DNA of 59,101 nucleotides from UBA9647 sp049522195 (lineage in GTDB: Bacteria; Bacteroidota; Ignavibacteria; UBA10030). A program made the translations under genes and the position numbers. This document shows positions 17,703 to 24,931 of this stretch, piece after piece. Location: assembly GCA_049522195.1 (NCBI GenBank), contig JBEKOB010000017.1, positions 1-59,101 of the forward strand. Reading direction: 5' to 3'. The notes beneath the pieces are model-generated. The model worked only from the letters and a program-made list of their open reading frames with translations, searched no databases and was not told the origin of the DNA. Numbering within the stretch: the stretch's first letter is position 1; each line of letters starts with the position of its first letter.

Positions 17703-17738
17703 GCCCGACGAAGTCTGTTTCTTGGGACGTAGTCGGGC
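17703..17738 (+). terminator. Hairpin after tRNA-Pro
   Basis: GCCCGAC (17703-17709) pairs with GTCGGGC (17732-17738) around a 22-base loop. No U run follows. Directly after it, CCGTTCCGAC (17738-17747) repeats the last bases of the tRNA (17680-17689). It may be a weak terminator or a remnant of a duplicated tRNA end. Confidence 0.3.
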
Positions 17739-17824
17739 CGTTCCGACTAAACAAGTAAGAAGGTGGATTGTAGAAGGTAGAAGGGATTGACCGTAGGCGA
17801 TGCTTGCCTGGTCCGTGGTGTGAG

Positions 17825-18214
17825 ATGGAAATCAGAACACGAAAGACGATAATTCTTGTCGGCGACAAGGTACTCATCGCACCTGATGCTGATGCCGAAC
17901 GCACTAACCACGGACTGTATTTGCCTCCTGGAGTCAAGGAGAAGGAAAAAGTCAACAGCGGTGTTGTTGTCCAGGTTGGTCCGGGTTACGCTGTGCCCAA
18001 TCCCCATTACCTCGACCAGGAACAATGGTCGACCTCTCCCAAAGACCCGATCAAATATCTGCCCCTGCAGGCTGAGGAGGGAGACTTCGCCGTGTTTCTC
18101 CGCGACTCCGGCATTGAGATCGAATACGACGAACACAAGTATCTGATCGTTCCCCATTCGGCAATCCTGATGCTCATCCGCCGCAACGAATATGTACAGG
18201 GACCGGAACAGTAA
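17825..18214 (+). CDS. GroES/Cpn10-family protein
   Basis: 129 residues from the ATG at 17825 (a TTG at 17804 would add seven). GDKVLIAPDADAERTNHGLYLPP matches the GroES core up to the mobile loop, SGVVVQVGPG matches the second strand set, and EGDFAVFLRDSGIEIEYDEHKYLIVPHSAILMLI matches the C-terminal half. It has an insertion of about 20 residues (about 57-80, NPHYLDQEQWS...) in the roof region and is longer than a normal GroES (about 95). No groEL is adjacent. These long paralogues occur in Bacteroidota; partner and client are unknown. It is followed 5 bases later by a small gene. Confidence 0.75.
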   Translation: MEIRTRKTIILVGDKVLIAPDADAERTNHGLYLPPGVKEKEKVNSGVVVQVGPGYAVPNPHYLDQEQWSTSPKDPIKYLPLQAEEGDFAVFLRDSGIEIEYDEHKYLIVPHSAILMLIRRNEYVQGPEQ

Positions 18215-18219
18215 GCCTC

Positions 18220-18474
18220 ATGGCTGAGCGGGACCTTCAGCTCTTCACTCACGAAAACCTCCTCGAGCAAATCAAGACAGCAGAGTACCGGAACGGGTAC
18301 TTTGTCGTCCGGTTTTATTCCGAGCATCACAAGCCTTCCTCCAAACCAACCGACACGATCGAACAGTTCTATCTGTATCCATCCGGCGGTACACTGAGAG
18401 ACAGCACTTTCCAGCTCGTCTTCTACGATTCCCGCTACGACACGTACCGGGGTTTCAAGCCGCCGCGTTCCTAA
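18220..18474 (+). CDS. Small conserved-looking protein, unknown
   Basis: 84 residues, starting 5 bases after the GroES-like stop, so probably cotranscribed and translationally coupled. Sequence MAERDLQLFTHENLLEQI, then YFVVRFYSEHH, EQFYLYPSGGTLRDS and FQLVFYDSRYDTYRG suggests a small alpha/beta domain rich in aromatic residues. No family recognised, no cysteines, no signal peptide. Confidence 0.6.
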   Translation: MAERDLQLFTHENLLEQIKTAEYRNGYFVVRFYSEHHKPSSKPTDTIEQFYLYPSGGTLRDSTFQLVFYDSRYDTYRGFKPPRS

Positions 18475-18480
18475 TCTTCC

Positions 18481-18618
18481 AAACTTCATGATTGGATATT
18501 GGGCGTTCGAAATTGTCCGCCAAAGGCGGATGCGCCTTCGGCGCAGATATTCCAAGGTGAAAATAGTTGTTCACGGCAATGTCCAATGTCCAATATCGAA
18601 TAATGAATTATGAAGTCT
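18481..18618. repeat. Fold-back phrase element with two abutting hairpins
   Basis: The outer arms are phrase-like and roughly complementary: AACTTCATGATTGGATATT on the left (18482-18500) and GTCCAATGTCCAATATCG with ATTATGAAGT on the right (18580-18616). At the centre two perfect 15-base palindromes abut: TCCGCC-AAA-GGCGGA (18516-18530) and TGCGCC-TTC-GGCGCA (18531-18545). The element fills the spacer between the small gene and the bacilliredoxin gene. Confidence 0.75.
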
Positions 18619-18631
18619 TCTTGAACTCAGT

Positions 18632-18679
18632 AGGTGCCAAGCACCTCCCCGATGACTCTTATAAAGTGCGTGGCACCTT
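18632..18679. repeat. Inverted repeat AGGTGCCAnGCAC
   Basis: AGGTGCCAAGCAC (18632-18644) and GTGCGTGGCACCT (18666-18678) are inverted copies with one mismatch and a 21-base loop. It lies next to the preceding fold-back element and about 95 bases before the bacilliredoxin gene. It could form a hairpin in RNA. Confidence 0.5.
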
Positions 18680-18771
18680 CGGGGGCTGGGAACCATTTTG
18701 CCCCATGTTTGTTATTATTGCTGCATCAGTAACGAATACTAGACTGATTCTTATTCACAAGGAGCATAGAT

Positions 18772-19206
18772 ATGTACGACATTTTGATACAGCAGATGCG
18801 AGATGAAATTACACGGCTTGGGGCACAGGAACTGAGAAGTGCGGCAGATGTCGACGCTGTGCTTCCGAACGCGAAAGGAACGACACTCGTTGTCGTGAAC
18901 TCGACATGCGGATGTGCAGCCGGCGCGGCTCGCCCGGCCTTGGCAAAGGCCCTTCAGAATTCTGTCGTCCCGGATAAACTCGTCACAGTGTTTGCCGGTC
19001 AGGATAAGGAGGCGACAACACGAGCACGGGAGTACTTCACCGATCAACCGCCGTCATCCCCGTCGTTCGCCATCATGCGCGATGGGAAGTTCGTTCATAT
19101 GATTCATCGATATCAGATTGAGGGTCATACATCGGACCAGGTTGCGGCCACAATCGCCCATGCGTTCGACCGGTTCTGCGTCCCCGAGGCAAAACAAGCG
19201 GTCTGA
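18772..19206 (+). CDS. BrxA/BrxB family bacilliredoxin (YphP/YqiW)
   Basis: 144 residues, start ATG at 18772 with AAGGAG eight bases upstream. NSTCGCAAGAARPAL at about 43-57 contains the CGC active site of bacilliredoxins, which remove bacillithiol from proteins or reduce protein disulfides. TDQPPSSPSFAIMRDGKFVHMIHR and the conserved EGH follow as in the family; the length is normal. It is a single gene, followed by a clear terminator. It suggests that the organism makes bacillithiol or a similar thiol, which fits Bacteroidota-group bacteria; no biosynthesis genes lie in the window. Confidence 0.88.
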   Translation: MYDILIQQMRDEITRLGAQELRSAADVDAVLPNAKGTTLVVVNSTCGCAAGAARPALAKALQNSVVPDKLVTVFAGQDKEATTRAREYFTDQPPSSPSFAIMRDGKFVHMIHRYQIEGHTSDQVAATIAHAFDRFCVPEAKQAV

Positions 19207-19228
19207 ACCACAGCCATTGAGTAAACAC

Positions 19229-19263
19229 AAGCCCGCATCGACACGGTTGGTGCGGGCTTTCTT
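19229..19263 (+). terminator. Intrinsic terminator of the bacilliredoxin gene
   Basis: AAGCCCGCA (19229-19237) pairs with TGCGGGCTT (19251-19259), loop of 13 bases, followed by TCTTGTTT. It starts 22 bases after the stop codon. Confidence 0.8.
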
Positions 19264-19355
19264 GTTTCGTGTCACAGGAAGTCAACTGATCACTCGTTTG
19301 ATTATGATTCCAAATTTCGTTAATTGTAATTCAGCCGCACACGGAGACCAAGCCT

Positions 19356-20087
19356 ATGCTAGATCCTCAACAGTCGGGAAGAAGAGCCCTGCTCGGGTTT
19401 CTGCTTCTCGCGGGTGCGCTGGCCTTTGGCGATCAGGTACTGGCTCAGGAGTCGAAGAAGCAGGGGGAAGTTCGCGGGAAAGTCACCATTGCCAGGGCTG
19501 ACGCCGACGCCCAGAAGACCCCCATGATTGACCGTTATAGCACTCATCGACCGGCACTCACAGGATCAGAGAACACTTCTCCTGCGCAAACCCCTTACAA
19601 GCTGTCAGAGAGAGTTGTTGTCTATCTTGAGAGTGAATCGGTAAATCCTCAGGCCTTTACTCCCCCGGCCGCACATCCGATTCTCGATCAGAGAGACCTG
19701 GCATTTCATCCACAGGTGTTGCCGATACTTGTGGGGACGACAGTGGATTTCCCGAATCGCGACAACCTCTTCCACAACGTCTTCTCCTACTCGCAGCCAA
19801 AAGAGTTCGATCTCGGCCGGTATCCGACAGGTACGATGAAATCTGTCCGGTTCGACAAGCCGGGAGTCGTTCGGGTTTATTGCGATATTCATTCACACAT
19901 GAACGCCACCATCCTGATACTTGAGAATCCGTACTTTGCCGTCCCTGATGAGCAGGGTTCGTTTGTGATCAAGAACGTTCCTGCCGGGACCTATACGGTC
20001 AAGTTCTGGTGCGGACGGGAACTCGCCGGAAGCCAGAGTGTGACGGTCAAAGGAGGAGATGCTGTCAATGTTACTTTCACCTATTGA
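19356..20087 (+). CDS. Exported cupredoxin-domain protein
   Basis: 243 residues. Signal peptide about 1-30 (ALLGFLLLAGALAFGDQVLA). The cupredoxin part has H140 (NLFHNVFS) and C176-x2-H179-x-H181-M182 (CDIHSHM), the arrangement expected for a mononuclear copper site in methylamine-utilisation and plastocyanin-like proteins. The C-terminal stretch (ENPYFAVPDEQGSFVIKNVP...) resembles a carboxypeptidase-regulatory beta-sandwich. Probable role: periplasmic electron transfer or copper handling. It starts with GGAG upstream and is followed 9 bases later by a porin-like gene, so the two likely work together. Confidence 0.78.
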   Translation: MLDPQQSGRRALLGFLLLAGALAFGDQVLAQESKKQGEVRGKVTIARADADAQKTPMIDRYSTHRPALTGSENTSPAQTPYKLSERVVVYLESESVNPQAFTPPAAHPILDQRDLAFHPQVLPILVGTTVDFPNRDNLFHNVFSYSQPKEFDLGRYPTGTMKSVRFDKPGVVRVYCDIHSHMNATILILENPYFAVPDEQGSFVIKNVPAGTYTVKFWCGRELAGSQSVTVKGGDAVNVTFTY

Positions 20088-20096
20088 GATCTGACT

Positions 20097-21212
20097 ATGA
20101 AGAACATCCTGGTGTCCCTCGCGTTCGTGATGACCTTCTGTGCTCCGGTCTTTTCACAGGTGCAGTTGAGCGGAGAAGCTTCTGCGTACGGGCTGAAGAG
20201 TTCCCGCTCGCAGAACCAGCGTGTCGTGAACAGGGGAGCTGCCACATTCGGATGGCGGTTCGACCTCTTTGTCGATGCGAAGGTCACCGACAACGTCTTC
20301 GTTCTTGCCAACACGCGGTCATATGAAGAAGAGCCGTTCAGCGTCGATTACGCTGCCATTCGAATCACCGATTTTGCCGGGCTTGGCTTCAACATGCAGA
20401 TGGGGAAGTTCGACATGCCTTTTGGCAACCTCGCCGAACGCCGATTCCCGTCGAAGGATTTTCTGTACGGTCTCCCCCTGATCTATGAGTATCGAATGTC
20501 GCTTACAAATCAAGTGACAGCACGACTGGATGTCATGAACAACAGGGGCAAGGGGGTTGGGATGCGCCTCCTTGACTACGGCATTTATGATATCGGTGCC
20601 ATGGTCTATGGTGATCTTGGCCCGCTTCACTATGCCGTTGCCGGTTCGAACGGAACGATTAGCTCAACGGGTTATCATCAGCTGAACCAGAATTCGGATT
20701 TCAACAAGATTGTCCGCCTTGCCTATACTCCGATGATGGGACTGACGTTCGGGGCCTCAGCTGCGATGGGGGCGTATCTTGCCGACGGAGGAAAGCCGTT
20801 GCCGCGGGATGTGTCGAGTACTCATTACCAACAACTCATCGGGGAGGCGGATCTCGAATTCAGCAGGGACCGTTTTCTCCTGAACGGGGAAGCGGTGTAC
20901 AGCCAGTGGACAGTTCCCTTCGAGAATGAAGATACAAAGCTCTCCGTCATCGGCTACAACGCCGAAGCCAAATACACGTGGTTCCCTCGATTCTTCACGG
21001 CTGCTCGTGTCGGCGGACTCCTCTTCTCCAAGCTCACCATCGGAGACGCTTCTCTGCGATGGGATAACAATGTCTTTGAGGTCGAGGCAGGAATCGGATA
21101 TCATCTCGATCGCAATACGATTCTCAAGATAGTGCGCCGCGAGACCCGAACACCGGAAGTGACAGGCACGCGAGACAATCTTACCGTCCTTCAATTGGCA
21201 GTCGCGTTCTAA
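20097..21212 (+). CDS. Outer-membrane beta-barrel (porin-like) protein
   Basis: 371 residues with a signal peptide (1-20, ending CAPVFSQ). It has alternating amphipathic strands with periplasmic turns, for example FGWRFDLFVDAKVTDNVFVL, FNMQMGKFDMPFGNL and AKYTWFPRFFTAARVGGLL, and a terminal strand ending LQLAVAF with a C-terminal phenylalanine, the BAM recognition sign. The 'GKFDMPFG' strand is typical of porin families that model as OprP-like or phosphate-selective. It lies 9 bases after the cupredoxin gene and has no Shine-Dalgarno sequence, hence probably translationally coupled. Substrate unknown. Confidence 0.75.
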   Translation: MKNILVSLAFVMTFCAPVFSQVQLSGEASAYGLKSSRSQNQRVVNRGAATFGWRFDLFVDAKVTDNVFVLANTRSYEEEPFSVDYAAIRITDFAGLGFNMQMGKFDMPFGNLAERRFPSKDFLYGLPLIYEYRMSLTNQVTARLDVMNNRGKGVGMRLLDYGIYDIGAMVYGDLGPLHYAVAGSNGTISSTGYHQLNQNSDFNKIVRLAYTPMMGLTFGASAAMGAYLADGGKPLPRDVSSTHYQQLIGEADLEFSRDRFLLNGEAVYSQWTVPFENEDTKLSVIGYNAEAKYTWFPRFFTAARVGGLLFSKLTIGDASLRWDNNVFEVEAGIGYHLDRNTILKIVRRETRTPEVTGTRDNLTVLQLAVAF

Positions 21213-21255
21213 CTCCATGAGAGGCTTCAAATCTCCAGGGTAATCAACTGCAATT

Positions 21256-21418
21256 GAAAATCCTAAATTCGAAATCCGAAACCCTAAGGAAACTCTAAGC
21301 ACGAAACTCGAAACACAAGGTATTGATACTTTTTGAGATTAAGGCTTAGGATTTCCTTCGGGTTTCGATATTCGGATTTCGGATTTCTTTTAGGATTTCG
21401 ATATTCGGATTTCGAGTT
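21256..21418. repeat. Intergenic phrase-repeat tract B (GAAATCCGAA / TTCGGATTTC)
   Basis: The left arm (21256-21320) has ATTCGAAATCCGAAACCC and GCACGAAACTCGAAAC. The right arm (21345-21418) has GGATTTCCTTCGGG, TTTCGATATTCGGATTTCGG and a second TTTCGATATTCGGATTTCG. The arms are complementary in an imperfect long dyad. Bases 21349-21386 correspond to 248-285 of tract A. It separates the porin gene from the sensor kinase gene. Confidence 0.8.
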
Positions 21419-21466
21419 TACCTCCAGTCATCTCTTAATACCGCAGTTGTCCAGAGATTCTGATAG

Positions 21467-23323
21467 ATGAAATTTCGTTTCAAAATACTCCTTTCCATCT
21501 GGGGCGTAGTGCTCAGCCTGCTGGTGATTACGTTCTTCATCATCAACTACTGGACGCGCAGCAGGATCGAGGATGCGTTCACCGAGCAGCTCCGCAGCAA
21601 CCGCTCCACGCTCGATGGCATTGTGGGGCTGGAAGCGGAAATTCTCTCAAGGGGCTGTCAGGTCATCGCTGAATCTCCACGTCTTCGCGCCGTTGTAGAA
21701 CTCCAGGATCCGAAAACCGCTTACCAGCTCTCACAGGAACTGAATCAAACGACGGTCAGTGACCTGCTTGTGCTCACAGACAGGCACGGCAAATCGCTGG
21801 TTCAGCTTGTATTCGGACAACGTCTGGAGGGGGACGTTGCGGGACGTGCGTCCGTTCAGCAGGCTCTCCGCTCCATTTCAAGCGCGGATGTATGGTCGTT
21901 GGGGGAAAAAGTTTTTCGCGTTTCTTCTGTCCCACTGCTCGTCGATCGGGAAGTGGTCGGAACGCTGACGCTCGGCTTTGCGATCACCGGCGACGAGCTG
22001 GCGAGACTAAAGCAATGGACGAACAACAGCGAGATCGTACTCACCAATGACCGGAATGTGGTTCTTTCGACGATCAGTTTCTCGGACCATGAGGGACTGA
22101 TGGGATCGATCACAAGTTCAGGGATCCTTGCTGAACCCGCATCGCGTAATTCCGAGAGCATTTATAAACTGAAGACGGCGAACGATGTCTTTCTGGGCAC
22201 TGCTTTCCAGCTCAACAAGCAAGAATCCACAGCCCTCCCGATCAAGTACCTCATCATCAAATCCACGGATCGTGAGCTTTCCCGATCCCTCAATCCGATC
22301 CTTGGAACGTTTGGACTTATTTCCCTGATCTTTCTGGCCCTCACGACGCTCATCGGTCATGCCATTTCCGTTGGTATGACGCGTCCCATCAATGCACTTG
22401 TTCAGGGGACGACGGAGGTCAGCAAGGGGAATTATGACTATATCATTGCTGTGAATGGGAGGGACGAGGTGAGCTTCTTGGCTCAGCGGTTTGGCGATAT
22501 GAGCAGGTCGATGAAAGAAAAAATCAGCGAGCTGGGCCGGCTGAATCAAGACTTGATAGGGCGCAACCGGGACCTGGATGAGACGCTTCAGAAGCTTCAG
22601 GAAGCACAGGAGGAACTCGTCAAGAGCGAGCGGCTCGCGGCAACAGGGAAGCTGACGGCGCAGCTTGCACATGAAATCAATAATCCGATTCACAACATCC
22701 AGAGCTGCCTGAAAACCAGCCTGGGAAGATTCCCACAGGATATGCAGGGGCGCGAGCTCATCGAGGTTGCATATGAAGAAGTCACACGCATGTCCAAATT
22801 GACACGCCAGCTACTGGATTTCTACAGGACCTCATTTGTGGCCGAGGAGGCAAAGCCCGTCGACCTGAACGGACTTTTGAAAGAGGTTGTCCAATCATTC
22901 GGTGATGAGCTGCGAACCAACAGAATTGAGGTGAGCCTGGATCTTGGGGAGAAACTCCCCGTTGTACGGGGATCAGCTGACAAGCTCAAGCAGGTGTTTC
23001 TCAACCTCGTTCTCAACGCGCGGGATGCTATGCCGGATGGAGGAATCATACAGATACAGACAGCAGGCGACAATGGGTTCGTCAAGATCTCAATCGGCGA
23101 TTCCGGCGTTGGGATTCCAAAAGAAAATCTCGACAAGATTTTTGACGCCTTCTTTACGACGAAAAGCAAAGTCAGTGGTGTCGGTCTCGGACTCTCTGTG
23201 AGCTATGGGATCATCAGCCAGCACCGCGGGAACATCAAAGTAACCAGTACACCGGGGGAGGGATCGACCTTTGTCGTTTCTCTTCCCGTGCACGTGATGG
23301 AAGAACTATCAACTCCAGTGTGA
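21467..23323 (+). CDS. Sensor histidine kinase, membrane-bound, with HAMP domain
   Basis: 618 residues. TM1 about 7-27 and TM2 about 280-303 enclose a Cache-like periplasmic sensor (about 30-275, with LLVLTDRHGKSLVQLV and VSSVPLLVDREVVGTLTLGF). HAMP follows (about 300-355), then a coiled coil, HisKA with H402 (AQLAHEINNPIHNIQS), and HATPase with NLVLNARDAMPDGG (N box), GDSGVGIP (G1) and VGLGLSVS (G2). The HEINNP signature belongs to NtrB/DctB-like kinases. It is paired with the sigma-54 activator 7 bases downstream. The signal is probably periplasmic and may relate to the upstream cupredoxin/porin genes, though a repeat tract separates them. Confidence 0.9.
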   Translation: MKFRFKILLSIWGVVLSLLVITFFIINYWTRSRIEDAFTEQLRSNRSTLDGIVGLEAEILSRGCQVIAESPRLRAVVELQDPKTAYQLSQELNQTTVSDLLVLTDRHGKSLVQLVFGQRLEGDVAGRASVQQALRSISSADVWSLGEKVFRVSSVPLLVDREVVGTLTLGFAITGDELARLKQWTNNSEIVLTNDRNVVLSTISFSDHEGLMGSITSSGILAEPASRNSESIYKLKTANDVFLGTAFQLNKQESTALPIKYLIIKSTDRELSRSLNPILGTFGLISLIFLALTTLIGHAISVGMTRPINALVQGTTEVSKGNYDYIIAVNGRDEVSFLAQRFGDMSRSMKEKISELGRLNQDLIGRNRDLDETLQKLQEAQEELVKSERLAATGKLTAQLAHEINNPIHNIQSCLKTSLGRFPQDMQGRELIEVAYEEVTRMSKLTRQLLDFYRTSFVAEEAKPVDLNGLLKEVVQSFGDELRTNRIEVSLDLGEKLPVVRGSADKLKQVFLNLVLNARDAMPDGGIIQIQTAGDNGFVKISIGDSGVGIPKENLDKIFDAFFTTKSKVSGVGLGLSVSYGIISQHRGNIKVTSTPGEGSTFVVSLPVHVMEELSTPV

Positions 23324-23330
23324 GTCAGCA

Positions 23331-24740
23331 ATGAATGAACATATTTTGGTTGTCGATGACGATAACGCTTTCAGGATTGCCACCGTGGCGCTCCTTCAGG
23401 ATCATGGATTCACCGCGCACGTTGCGTCCACGGCGAAAGAAGCGCAACAGGTGTTCACTCCCGACAAGTTTGATCTCGTGCTCACGGATCTCGTGATGGA
23501 AGGGATGAATGGGATTGAGTTGCTGGAATGGATCAAAGCGAGAGCGCCTGAAATGCCCGTTATGATGATCACGGGTTATGGATCGGTTCGGACGGCTGTT
23601 GAAGCCATCCGGCATGGGGCATATGATTACATCACCAAACCGTGCGACAACGACGAACTCCTGATCAAGATACGGCGGGTCCTTGAGGCGAGGAAGAAAG
23701 ATCGGGAATTGCGTCAATTGCGTGAGGAGCTTCGCGGCACCTACAGCTTCGCGAACATCATCAGTCAGAGTGACTCCATGAAGAAGGTGTTCAAGCTTGT
23801 CCGGCAAGTGGCCGACACTGATGCGACGGTCCTCATCCTCGGCGAAACCGGAACGGGGAAGGAGATGCTCGCCAAAGCCATTCACTACAACAGCTCCAGG
23901 AAGGCGAAGCCGTTCGTCGTCATTACGTGCTCTGCCCTCAATGAATCATTGTTGGAAAGCGAGCTCTTTGGCCACGAGAAAGGGGCTTTCACGGGGGCGC
24001 AGCGATCGCGCATAGGGAAGTTCGAGGACGCCAACGGCGGAACGGTGTTCCTTGACGAGATTGGCGACATTCCGGTCCATCTGCAGACCAAGCTCCTGCG
24101 CGTGCTTCAGGAAAAGGAAATTGAACGGGTCGGGAGCAACAAACCGATTCCCGTCGATCTGCGTGTCATCGCAGCGACAAACAAAAATCTTCAGGACTTG
24201 ACAAAGACAGGGCAGTTTCGCGAGGATTTGTTCTACCGCCTGAACGTGTTTCCAATCCATCTTCCAAGCCTCAGACAGCGGTTGGATGATGTGCCGTTGT
24301 TGGCACAACATTTTCTCCAGAAGCACAGTGGCCTGTCGGCCGGGCGGGTGAATGCGATTTCTCCATCCGCCATTTCCTCACTTATGGGCTATGCCTGGCC
24401 GGGAAATATCCGCGAGCTGGAAAACGTCATCAGGCGGGCTCTGATCAAGACCGAAGGTGAAACCGTCGGATCGGTGGAGATTCCGGGCCGGGCGGATCTT
24501 GAAGCTTCTCCCGACACTCCGACCGGCGAGATCTCCGTTGCCGCTCCATTCAAGGAGTACATCAAAAAAATCGTCGGCGATGCAGAAACTCATTACCTGG
24601 TACATATGCTTGAACAAAACCAGGGAAACATCAAAGTTGTCGCTGAGTCGATGGACCTCGACAGAAAAACGGTTTATAAAAAGATCGAAGAATACGGAAT
24701 CGACCTGGCAAAATATCGCCGGGACGAGCCGGCGACGTGA
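23331..24740 (+). CDS. Sigma-54-dependent response regulator (NtrC family)
   Basis: 469 residues. Receiver domain 1-120 with phospho-acceptor D53 (LVLTDLVMEGMNG) and K103 in ITKP. AAA+ domain with Walker A GETGTGKE (171-178), sigma-54-contacting loop GAFTGA (218-223) and Walker B VFLDEIGD (about 239-246). C-terminal Fis-type helix-turn-helix (about 430-465, NIKVVAESMDLDRKTVYKKI). All functional residues are present, so it should activate sigma-54 RNA polymerase when phosphorylated by the kinase encoded just upstream. A good -24/-12 promoter lies 118 bases after its stop, in front of the CHRD gene, its probable target. Confidence 0.93.
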   Translation: MNEHILVVDDDNAFRIATVALLQDHGFTAHVASTAKEAQQVFTPDKFDLVLTDLVMEGMNGIELLEWIKARAPEMPVMMITGYGSVRTAVEAIRHGAYDYITKPCDNDELLIKIRRVLEARKKDRELRQLREELRGTYSFANIISQSDSMKKVFKLVRQVADTDATVLILGETGTGKEMLAKAIHYNSSRKAKPFVVITCSALNESLLESELFGHEKGAFTGAQRSRIGKFEDANGGTVFLDEIGDIPVHLQTKLLRVLQEKEIERVGSNKPIPVDLRVIAATNKNLQDLTKTGQFREDLFYRLNVFPIHLPSLRQRLDDVPLLAQHFLQKHSGLSAGRVNAISPSAISSLMGYAWPGNIRELENVIRRALIKTEGETVGSVEIPGRADLEASPDTPTGEISVAAPFKEYIKKIVGDAETHYLVHMLEQNQGNIKVVAESMDLDRKTVYKKIEEYGIDLAKYRRDEPAT

Positions 24741-24829
24741 GGATTATATTCCCCAACATTTCCTCCCATGTAGCGTTCCCTCCTCAGCGCTCTGCCCATT
24801 TACCCTTGCTGTCCACCTGATTGTGGCCT

Positions 24830-24873
24830 GAAATCGTTGATTTCTCGTTAGTTCCGCTGGCACTTGGTTTGCA
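24830..24873 (+). promoter_or_regulatory. Sigma-54 (-24/-12) promoter with adjacent palindrome
   Basis: TGGCAC (24858-24863), TTGGT, TTGCA (24869-24873) fits the consensus TGGCAC-N5-TTGC with exactly 10 bases between GG and GC. Transcription would start near 24885, about 47 bases before the CHRD gene ATG. A perfect 15-base palindrome, GAAATC-GTT-GATTTC (24830-24844), ends 13 bases before the -24 element; it is closer than usual for an activator site, so its role is uncertain. Confidence 0.75.
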
Positions 24874-24931
24874 CATCCCTCTCTATTGAATTAACTGCTC
24901 TCTTCACTTGAACCGTAGGAGGGGTGTGCTC

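Noticed and set aside
18667..18690. Possible -24/-12 promoter at TGGCACC before the bacilliredoxin gene
   Set aside because: The GC of the -12 element is absent at the required 10-base spacing.
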